The position numbers were made by a program, and so were the translations under genes. This document shows, piece by piece, positions 1 to 5,395 of a stretch of 8,097 nucleotides of DNA (positions are counted from its first letter, which is position 1; each line of letters opens with the position of its first letter). This DNA is from Porphyromonadaceae bacterium UBA4277. Lineage in GTDB: Bacteria > Bacteroidota > Bacteroidia > Bacteroidales > Muribaculaceae. The notes below the pieces were generated by a model that made no database searches, was not told where the DNA came from, and saw only the letters and a list, made by a program, of their open reading frames with translations. The stretch is taken from positions 1 to 8,097 of the forward strand of contig DGVT01000122.1 in the NCBI GenBank assembly GCA_002395965.1, in the 5' to 3' direction.

Positions 1-1324
1 TGAAGTTGGGGAACTGGTTGGTGCCCAGAAGCTGCTCTTTGCGCTTGGCCACCTTGTCGAAGCGCGCTGTGGCACTTGCATTCACATTATTAATAACATC
101 TTCAAGCGAAGCCTTGAAACCACCCTTGTCCTCAACGTCGAGGAAGAGTTTCCAAGCCTCCTGGGCGAGCGATGCTGTGAGCATCTCAACATAATATGAA
201 CCTCCGGCAGGGTCAACAACCTTGTCGAGGTGCGACTCTTCACAAAGCAGTATCTGCTGGTTGCGGGCTATGCGCTCGCTAAAGTCGTCGCTCTCCTTGT
301 AGGGAGCATCAAACGGAGTAACCACTATCGAGTCAACGCCGGCTAAGGCGGCACTCATGGTCTCGGTCTGCGTGCGAAGCAGGTTCACATAAGAGTCAAA
401 CACGGTGAGATTGAAACGGCTTGTCTCGGCATTCACTACCATCTTGCAAGCGCAATCGCACTCGGGGTTATACTGCTTCACTATCTGGGCCCACAGCTGA
501 CGGCCGGCACGGAACTTGGCAATCTCCATGAAATAGATAGTGCTGATGCCCATGTTGAACTTGATGCGGCGAGCCACCTCGTCGGCCTTGAAGCCGGCAT
601 CGGTCAGGGCTGCCATCCACTCATTGCCCCACGCTAAGGCATAGCCTAACTCCTGATAGATATAGGCACCGGCATTGTTGAGCAGCACTGAGTCAACGCT
701 CAGCACACGCAGATTTTTAACGGGCTCGGCTGCCTTCATAATCTCAGAGGCCATTGCCACCACATCGCCGGGGAACGGCATGCCATGCTTGAGCTGACGC
801 TTGAACGGGTCGAATGTCACCGAGCCGTTGAACGTGTCTTCGGCCTTGGCTTCTTTCACCAGTTCCACAAGTGCACGCGTGAGTGCCAAGGCGCACTTGG
901 GACAGCACTGCAAGTTGATTTCAATGGTTGTCAGGTCGATGCCTGCAAGCAGAGTCTTCAGCTCGGGAGCATGGTCGCTATTAACCTTGAAACCGAGTGA
1001 ATTGATGCCCTTTGTGAGCAGGTCGCGAGCCTTGGCATTAGCCTCGGCCACATTCTCAACCTTGATGTCTTGACGGCGGCGCCAGTTGTTGTCGGTACGA
1101 GTACCTCTCACAAACGGGTATTCGCCGGGGAGGGAATCGGTGGCCTTGAGGTCCTTGATGTCAACACCGCGATACAGCGGTTGAACATTGAAGCCCTCGT
1201 TAGTTCGCCACACCATTTTCTTGTCGAAGTCGGCTCCCTTGAGATCAACTTCGGCTTTGGCGCGCCACTCCTCGGGAGTGACAGGCGCAAATTGCTCGAA
1301 CAGCTTTTTTCTGTTTTCTGCCAT
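1..1324 (-). CDS. mutA: Methylmalonyl-CoA mutase small (beta) subunit, partial (C-terminus beyond left edge)
   Basis: Small subunit of the cobalamin-dependent heterodimer that interconverts succinyl-CoA and methylmalonyl-CoA in the cytoplasm, a step in succinate-to-propionate fermentation in Bacteroidetes. Reading leftward from ATG at 1324, 441 codons are open to the window edge. Family blocks seen: FNVQPLYR (residues 45-52), PGEYPFVRGT (66-75), NNAGA (216-220), FNLTVFDSYVNLLRTQTE (304-321), MSAALAGVDSIVVTPFDA (323-340), ERIARNQQILL (350-360) and DPAGGSYYVE (371-380). These cover the TIM-barrel part. The B12-binding-like C-terminal domain, perhaps 170-180 residues from the usual length of about 620, is off the window. 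In this family the small subunit is structural and does not bind B12; the catalytic partner mutB usually lies directly downstream, here out of view. Start chosen because MAENRKKLFEQFAPVTPEEW fits family N-termini; the upstream sequence is A/T-rich with no Shine-Dalgarno, as usual in Bacteroidetes. Odd: cysteine clusters at C140/C141/C144 and C289/C291/C293. The second resembles what I recall from Bacteroides MutA. Confidence 0.95.
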   Translation of the reverse strand, partial: MAENRKKLFEQFAPVTPEEWRAKAEVDLKGADFDKKMVWRTNEGFNVQPLYRGVDIKDLKATDSLPGEYPFVRGTRTDNNWRRRQDIKVENVAEANAKARDLLTKGINSLGFKVNSDHAPELKTLLAGIDLTTIEINLQCCPKCALALTRALVELVKEAKAEDTFNGSVTFDPFKRQLKHGMPFPGDVVAMASEIMKAAEPVKNLRVLSVDSVLLNNAGAYIYQELGYALAWGNEWMAALTDAGFKADEVARRIKFNMGISTIYFMEIAKFRAGRQLWAQIVKQYNPECDCACKMVVNAETSRFNLTVFDSYVNLLRTQTETMSAALAGVDSIVVTPFDAPYKESDDFSERIARNQQILLCEESHLDKVVDPAGGSYYVEMLTASLAQEAWKLFLDVEDKGGFKASLEDVINNVNASATARFDKVAKRKEQLLGTNQFPNF

Positions 1325-1374
1325 GATTTTATTAATTATATAGTAACTTAGTTATAATCTTATTTATCAGCTTG

Positions 1375-1382
1375 CAAAGGTA
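1375..1382 (-). promoter_or_regulatory. Probable mutA promoter -7 box (TACCTTTG)
   Basis: On the minus strand TACCTTTG matches the Bacteroidetes -7 consensus TAnnTTTG and is followed by CA, as is common in these promoters. It ends 50 bases before the mutA ATG, giving a 5' leader of roughly 45 bases. No good -33 TTTG sits at the expected 19-21 base spacing. The nearest TTG is 24 bases upstream (1407-1409), so the -33 half is weak. The leader is very A/T-rich and contains only a weak stem (TAAC/GTTA around 1343-1353). Confidence 0.5.
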
Positions 1383-1668
1383 CGAATTATTTCTTGAAAA
1401 AGTATGCAACAAATTGTGAAAATAATGAGAATTAACGCGGTTTCACACAACTTTAGTACAAATTGGTCATCGGCCTGAGAACAACTCGTTTTTCGACTCT
1501 TTTTTCCACACCGAAAGTTTTTTAGTAAACAGTCTGGCAACTTGTCGGCTCGTTAACTAAAAATCAGTGTGCCAGATAAACTTTCCGAGGTTGTTATAAT
1601 ACCGTGAATGCCAACAAACAACGAGAGTTCAGCAAAATTCACATCAGTAAATCAGCACATCAGCAGCT

Positions 1669-1706
1669 CCCCGTGTGACAGGGGCCAGGGGGAGTGTGTC
1701 ACGGGG
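1669..1706. repeat. GC-rich inverted repeat (hairpin)
   Basis: Left arm CCCC (1669-1672), a two-base GT bulge, then GTGACA (1675-1680). The right arm is TGTCAC (1697-1702) followed by GGGG (1703-1706). This gives ten base pairs with one 2-base bulge around a 16-base G-rich loop. It lies about 100 bases past the stop of the DUF5686 gene and about 290 bases upstream of the mutA promoter. It could be a factor-independent transcript end without a U-run, a processing or stability element, or chance in G/C-rich sequence. No homologous copy exists elsewhere in the window. Confidence 0.45.
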
Positions 1707-1739
1707 GTAGGTGGAGTGTGCCCGAAAGGGTGGAGTATG
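1688..1739 (+). repeat. Three spaced copies of GGnGGAGTRTG
   Basis: Near-identical 11-base units GGGGGAGTGTG (1688-1698), GGTGGAGTGTG (1710-1720) and GGTGGAGTATG (1729-1739) repeat in direct orientation with start-to-start spacings of 22 and 19 bases, close to two helical turns. The first overlaps the loop of the hairpin at 1669-1706. A GNRA-type mini-hairpin (CCCGAAAGGG, 1721-1730) lies between copies two and three. The layout resembles a small operator array, but no regulator is encoded nearby, so a binding role is speculation. Confidence 0.4.
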
Positions 1740-1803
1740 GTTCACACAAACAGCGGCATCACATCCACGACAGAGCGCCGCCCCACCGGCGTGCCATAGC
1801 CGA

Positions 1804-4410
1804 TTAGAAATTGAAGTGTAACGACACACGCACCCCACCGCGGTTCACCCCGGGAGTGTCGCGGTAGGTGAGACGCCACACATAGTCGAGCCTGATGAAA
1901 GTGAGGATGTTGTCAAGCCCAACGCCGATTTCCATATAGGGCTTTTTTCCCATAGCGGCGCAACAGGGACCTTCGGGAAAGAGCAACACGTCGCCCGCCT
2001 CGGCCGGATTGTTGCGCTTGCTAAGGCTTCCCCACAACCCGCGGAAGGTAAACACCTCTCTGAGTTTCAAATACTTGATCAGCGGGATGCGATTGAGCAA
2101 GGCTCCGTTAGCCCAGTAGGTGACATCCCACGACAGATACTGGTCGTTGACAAATTCCATGGCATCCATCAGCGCATAGGACTCGGGCTGAATGGTGTAT
2201 GACAAGTTGGCGTTGGGAATGAGAAGGTCGGGATATGCAACCTTGTTCCATATTTTTGCCCCTTTCAAGATTACGTCGGTGTAGCCGAAGGCTGAAAACC
2301 AGAAGCGCTTTTGCAATCCGATTTCTGTTTTATTCATTTCGTACCGGCTACCCATCCAGCCGCGCGGGTGATAAGTGTGCTTGAGCATAATGATGGGGGC
2401 ATCCATGTTGATCGGAATTCGGTAAGAGCGTGTCTGATAAAACTTTTCACCGGGGGCATAGCGCAGTTCGGCATAAAAGCCGGCTTGAGTGTAGCGCTTC
2501 AGCGATGTGCCGTCGGGCAGCGTGTAGGGCAGGTACTTAGAGGCTTCGTGCACCTTGTGCTCCAAGCCCAATGCCACCGAGAAGTGGCTCAGCGTCTCGT
2601 GTTTCCACTCGAGCTGGGTGGTGCGCATATAGGCGATTTTGTCGTCGGTACGGCGCTTGAGTTGCAAAAACACGTTGTCGGCATTGGTGTAGAGGTAGTT
2701 CTGACCCAGCTTGTCGATGTCATACTTGTGCATCAGCCTGATGCTGTGAATGGGGAATTCCTGGTCGAGCTGTTTCTTGGCATTGAATGAATACTCGAGC
2801 TGACCCATGTACTTGAATTTACGGTCTTTGGTACCATATGCCACATAGGCGCGTGCAAACCAGTGCCTGCTCAGGTTCACGGTGCTCATGCCACCCAGGC
2901 GCAGTCGCACACCCTCCAGTTTGTTTCCGCTGATAGTAGTATTGATCGGGCCAAAGTCCCACTTACTGTTTTCTGACGTAGGAACATAGCCTTTTACTAA
3001 GGCAACGATAACTTTCTCGCTCCAGTAGAAAAGCTTGGACTGTCGCAGCCGCGCCAGCATCTGCTTGATGGTGCTGGCATCGGTGTGCATGAGTTTGGGA
3101 CGTTTGTCGGTCCAGAACTCTGCCGGCATGAAGTCGGCATCGGCCATAATGGTCTGCTCACCACGTTTGTTGAAAATTTCCATGTCTTGTGGCTGGAGCA
3201 ATGAGTGACCGGTATAGGCCGTCTCGCGACGGGCAAAGAGCCCCGGAGTGCCCTTTATAATGCGAAATTCCACTTCCATGTCATCACGCACCTTGAAGCG
3301 GGTGCCATCGGACGCGCGGGCAAAGTCCTGGTCGATGCTCACACGCTCCACATAGTTCAGGTTGATGCGGTGAGGCACATTCATGTGAATTTTTTTGACA
3401 AACATCGTCGAGTCGTTCAGCGCCACAAAGAGCTTCCCCACAAAGCCAAACGTCTCGGGCGTGTGCGGGGTGAAGGTGAGCTCGATGCACCGCTCGCCAT
3501 CCACGTCGAGCGTGTCGGTCAGGTAGAACTTATAGAAGTCGGCTGCGATGGCCGAAAGCGGGCTCACAAAGCGGTTCGACAATATGGTGACATCGTTGCC
3601 GAATATGTCCACCTCCCTGAAAATGTCGTCAAGATAACGCTTCACACTGGCTTGATCCATGCTCTCGTCTATGCCCGAACTTTTCAAGCCGGTGACTATC
3701 TGCTTGTGGCTTTGCGGCGAGTTGCGGTAATACTCCTGCGACACTTGCTCCTTGATGGAGATGGGCAGCACACGCTTGCCTGTCACTGCCGAGGTGTCGG
3801 CATAGTCGCCCAAAAAGCCGAAGCGCCTGAAAAAGCGGTTTTTACTCGCCACCTCGTCAATGTCGTTAAAGCCATACATCAGCCGCTCATATTTTTCGTG
3901 GCTGTAATATTGGCTCTTGAGAGGATCGTGCTCGTTCATGTGCGAGCGTATGCGACGCATCAGCTCCACTGCAGGGTTGTTCTTCTTTGAATATTTGTCC
4001 TTCTTGCGCTTTACCACCACCTCACTAAGCTCGATTGTTGACGGCGACAAATCCACCACAAGCACCGTCTGACCGGGATTGAGCACCACATCTTTGGGTT
4101 TGTAGCCCACGGCAGTGAGCCTGATGGCTGCTATGTCGAGGTCGGTATCTATGTTAAAGCCGCCATGCTCGTTACTCACGGTGCCATCATTGCCGCCAAG
4201 TATCGCCACCGACACAAAGGGAAGCCCTTCGCGAGTGACCGAGTCGCGCACATAGCCCACGATGTGCGTGCCGCCCACGTAGTCGGCGACCGCACTCTGA
4301 GCCATCGATGCAACAGCGGCAGCCATTACAAGCACAGCCACAAGGAGGCGCCTGAGATGATGTGCAGTTCTTATCATTAACATTATTGCTGCATAGCAAG
4401 TCGAAAACAT
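1804..4410 (-). CDS. DUF5686 family outer-membrane protein with carboxypeptidase-like regulatory N-terminal domain
   Basis: 868 codons from ATG 4410 to TAA at 1804-1806. A Sec signal peptide is visible at about residues 12-38: basic HHLRR, then the hydrophobic LLVAVLVMAAAVA, then SMAQS as likely cleavage region. Residues about 48-125 form a carboxypeptidase-D-like regulatory beta-sandwich (IVGYVRDSVTREGLPFVSV, then G-TVSNEHGGF and LTAVGYKPKDVVL), as in TonB-dependent receptors. From about residue 130 onward it matches DUF5686, including the typical NPAVELMRRI and YYSHEKYER. The second half is rich in alternating aromatic/polar strands and ends in SLHFNF, a C-terminal aromatic beta-signal of outer-membrane barrels. 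The molecular role of this Bacteroidetes family is not established. In-frame ATGs at 4383 and 4377 are credible alternative starts: from 4377 the protein begins directly with a well-formed signal peptide (MIRTAHHLRR), and the promoter at 4429-4460 would leave only about 14 bases before 4410 but about 45 before 4377. I favour 4377, moderately. It is transcribed alone, divergently from yigZ. Confidence 0.9.
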   Translation of the reverse strand: MFSTCYAAIMLMIRTAHHLRRLLVAVLVMAAAVASMAQSAVADYVGGTHIVGYVRDSVTREGLPFVSVAILGGNDGTVSNEHGGFNIDTDLDIAAIRLTAVGYKPKDVVLNPGQTVLVVDLSPSTIELSEVVVKRKKDKYSKKNNPAVELMRRIRSHMNEHDPLKSQYYSHEKYERLMYGFNDIDEVASKNRFFRRFGFLGDYADTSAVTGKRVLPISIKEQVSQEYYRNSPQSHKQIVTGLKSSGIDESMDQASVKRYLDDIFREVDIFGNDVTILSNRFVSPLSAIAADFYKFYLTDTLDVDGERCIELTFTPHTPETFGFVGKLFVALNDSTMFVKKIHMNVPHRINLNYVERVSIDQDFARASDGTRFKVRDDMEVEFRIIKGTPGLFARRETAYTGHSLLQPQDMEIFNKRGEQTIMADADFMPAEFWTDKRPKLMHTDASTIKQMLARLRQSKLFYWSEKVIVALVKGYVPTSENSKWDFGPINTTISGNKLEGVRLRLGGMSTVNLSRHWFARAYVAYGTKDRKFKYMGQLEYSFNAKKQLDQEFPIHSIRLMHKYDIDKLGQNYLYTNADNVFLQLKRRTDDKIAYMRTTQLEWKHETLSHFSVALGLEHKVHEASKYLPYTLPDGTSLKRYTQAGFYAELRYAPGEKFYQTRSYRIPINMDAPIIMLKHTYHPRGWMGSRYEMNKTEIGLQKRFWFSAFGYTDVILKGAKIWNKVAYPDLLIPNANLSYTIQPESYALMDAMEFVNDQYLSWDVTYWANGALLNRIPLIKYLKLREVFTFRGLWGSLSKRNNPAEAGDVLLFPEGPCCAAMGKKPYMEIGVGLDNILTFIRLDYVWRLTYRDTPGVNRGGVRVSLHFNF

Positions 4411-4428
4411 GCCGAGAGTTTAGGCAGG

Positions 4429-4460
4429 CAAAATTAATACCTAATTTTGTGTCATGCAAA
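4429..4460 (-). promoter_or_regulatory. Bacteroidetes-type promoter for the DUF5686 gene
   Basis: On the minus strand a -33 TTTG (4460-4457, within a T-run) is followed after 20 bases by TAATTTTG (4436-4429), an exact match to TAnnTTTG at consensus spacing. Transcription should begin near 4423-4425. This is the best-formed promoter in the window and bears on the start choice of the downstream gene. Confidence 0.7.
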
Positions 4461-4603
4461 AAATGAACCTACTTCACTACTGCCAACTTGCCATATTTAA
4501 CTTATCTTACTAAACTTTCGCAAGTCGTGCACGCAACAAACCACTTTGCTGCAGAAAACTGAAATTCTTTATCTCAACTGGCTTATAAATCGGGATTTTT
4601 ATC

Positions 4604-4611
4604 TATATTTG
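4604..4611 (+). promoter_or_regulatory. Probable yigZ promoter -7 box (TATATTTG)
   Basis: TATATTTG matches TAnnTTTG and is followed by CA. Only four bases (CAAC) separate it from the yigZ ATG at 4616, so the predicted transcription start falls on or within a few bases of the start codon. No clear -33 TTTG lies at 19-21 bases; the sequence there is GGCT, with CTG slightly further upstream. Confidence 0.55.
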
Positions 4612-4615
4612 CAAC

Positions 4616-5203
4616 ATGAGTGATTTCTACCGCACAGTGAAAGGAGTGTCGCAAGGACTGTACAAGGAGAAGATGAGTAAGTTCATCTCCTTCGTTGAGC
4701 CCGTCACAACGGCCGACGAAGCCAAGGCAGTTGTCAAAAAATACCAAAACCAGTACCACGACGCACGACACGTCTGTTGGGCCTACATGATTGGCACAAA
4801 TCGCAACGAATACCTGTCAAGCGACAATGGAGAGCCGAGCGGAACAGCCGGAAAGCCCATCCTGGGGCAGCTCAACTCATTCGAACTGACTAATGTCGTG
4901 GCTGTGGTGATACGCTACTTCGGTGGCATAAAGCTGGGAACAAGCGGACTCATCGTGGCCTACCGCGAGGCTACACGCCTGGCCATCGAAGCAGGAGAAA
5001 TACTCGAGTGCCATGAGCAGGCGCAATTCAGCTTCGAGTTTCCCTACATCTCAATGAACGCCGTGATGGGAACAATCAAGAAAACCGGCGTGCGCATCAT
5101 TGGCCAGGACTTCGACAACGTGTGCCGCATCACCATCGAGTGCGATGCCGATGCCCTACCCGATTTCCAGGCACGCCTCTCCAACGCCCTCAACGGCTTC
5201 TAA
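4616..5203 (+). CDS. yigZ: YigZ/IMPACT family protein (UPF0029)
   Basis: 195 residues, close to the roughly 200 of the E. coli homologue. The N-terminal IMPACT domain spans about residues 5-125, with the hallmark blocks YHDARHVCWAY (47-57), DNGEPSGTAGKPILGQL (70-86), VVAVVIRYFGGIKLG (94-108) and GLIVAYREA (111-119). A ferredoxin-like DUF1949 domain follows at about 135-192. It is a soluble cytoplasmic protein. Eukaryotic IMPACT regulates the eIF2-alpha kinase Gcn2; the bacterial role is not settled, with nucleic-acid or translation-factor binding proposed from structure. The start at 4616 is preferred because residues 5-20 (YRTVKGVSQGLYKEKM) align with the N-terminus of the family. The next ATG (4673) would remove that strand. 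There is no Shine-Dalgarno, and the promoter box abuts the ATG. It is a single gene, divergent from the DUF5686 gene and convergent with the 828-residue gene downstream. Confidence 0.93.
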   Translation: MSDFYRTVKGVSQGLYKEKMSKFISFVEPVTTADEAKAVVKKYQNQYHDARHVCWAYMIGTNRNEYLSSDNGEPSGTAGKPILGQLNSFELTNVVAVVIRYFGGIKLGTSGLIVAYREATRLAIEAGEILECHEQAQFSFEFPYISMNAVMGTIKKTGVRIIGQDFDNVCRITIECDADALPDFQARLSNALNGF

Positions 5204-5281
5204 CCATTAATTACCTCCTCAAACCTGACACGCGTTGATAATCGGCGATTTACGAAAGCCTTGGTACAAATATGTAACACC

Positions 5282-5326
5282 ATAAGCATCTTGGATGTTG
5301 TCCCTCAATAACTATCGATAAGCATC
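5282..5326 (+). repeat. Direct repeat ATAAGCATC, each copy starting a hairpin
   Basis: ATAAGCATC occurs at 5282-5290 and 5318-5326, 36 bases apart. The first copy folds with GATGTT (5294-5299) across a three-base TTG loop (six pairs, one G-T wobble). The second folds with GATGCT (5332-5337). This gives two tandem stem-loops with the same left arm. Confidence 0.4.
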
Positions 5327-5337
5327 CGTGCGATGCT
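5321..5337. terminator. Hairpin between convergent genes, possible terminator
   Basis: AGCATC (5321-5326), loop CGTGC and GATGCT (5332-5337) form a perfect 6-base-pair stem. On the plus strand it is followed by a C/T-rich stretch (CTTCCTATTCTTCTTTG), which could act as a weak termination tail for yigZ. On the opposite strand the sequence past the hairpin has no T-run. The stem is short, so assignment as a terminator is tentative. Confidence 0.35.
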
Positions 5338-5395
5338 CTTCCTATTCTTCTTTGTCCTTTTCTCTGTATTTCTTCCTTTTGTTGGTGCAAGATAC

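Larger units (their letters stand above)
1325..1803. other. Intergenic region between the DUF5686 gene and mutA
   Basis: 479 bases without a convincing gene. The part nearest mutA (about 1325-1450) is A/T-rich and carries the mutA promoter box. The middle (1500-1600) has a weak 7-base inverted repeat (TCTGGCA/TGCCAGA, about 30-base loop). The part nearest the DUF5686 stop (1660-1800) is G-rich on the plus strand, with a hairpin at 1669-1706 and three GGnGGAGTRTG copies, described separately. ACATCAG occurs twice, at 1641-1647 and 1657-1663. No clear intrinsic terminator with a T-run follows the DUF5686 gene: the short GCCG/CGGC stem near 1779-1792 has no U-tract on either side. Short open frames of about 60 codons on both strands have no recognisable protein character. 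Confidence 0.6.
5204..5395. other. Intergenic region between convergent yigZ and the 828-residue gene
   Basis: 192 bases. It contains an imperfect dyad, GGTACA then aata then TGTaacACC (5263-5281), two related hairpins sharing the left arm ATAAGCATC (5282-5296 and 5318-5337), and a pyrimidine-rich plus strand from 5338 to 5380 that blends into the AT-rich gene to the right. The composition change from GC-rich to AT-rich sequence occurs about here (5340-5400). I see no gene. Confidence 0.6.

Noticed and set aside
1681..1730. Possible G-quadruplex (several runs of 3-5 G on the plus strand)
   Set aside because: The loops between G-runs are too long (10 and about 20 bases) for a standard stable quadruplex; the competing hairpin at 1669-1706 is more plausible.
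1608..1799. A 63-codon plus-strand frame in the gap upstream of mutA
   Set aside because: The translation is low-complexity Ser/Thr/Gly from the G-rich repeats, with no start signal and no promoter box.
1644..1838. A 64-codon minus-strand frame spanning the end of the DUF5686 gene
   Set aside because: It overlaps the confident stop of that gene in another frame, and its Cys/Pro-rich sequence follows from the GC-rich repeats.
3205..3990. A 261-codon open frame on the plus strand, antisense to the DUF5686 gene
   Set aside because: It is rich in His, Val, Arg and Ala in the manner of an antisense shadow of GC-rich coding sequence, has no recognisable domain, and lies wholly within a convincingly coding region on the other strand.
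5311..5395. Minus-strand 30-codon Lys/Arg-rich frame after the 828-residue gene
   Set aside because: It has no start codon of its own near its beginning and its bias follows from the purine-rich strand; it reads as noncoding.
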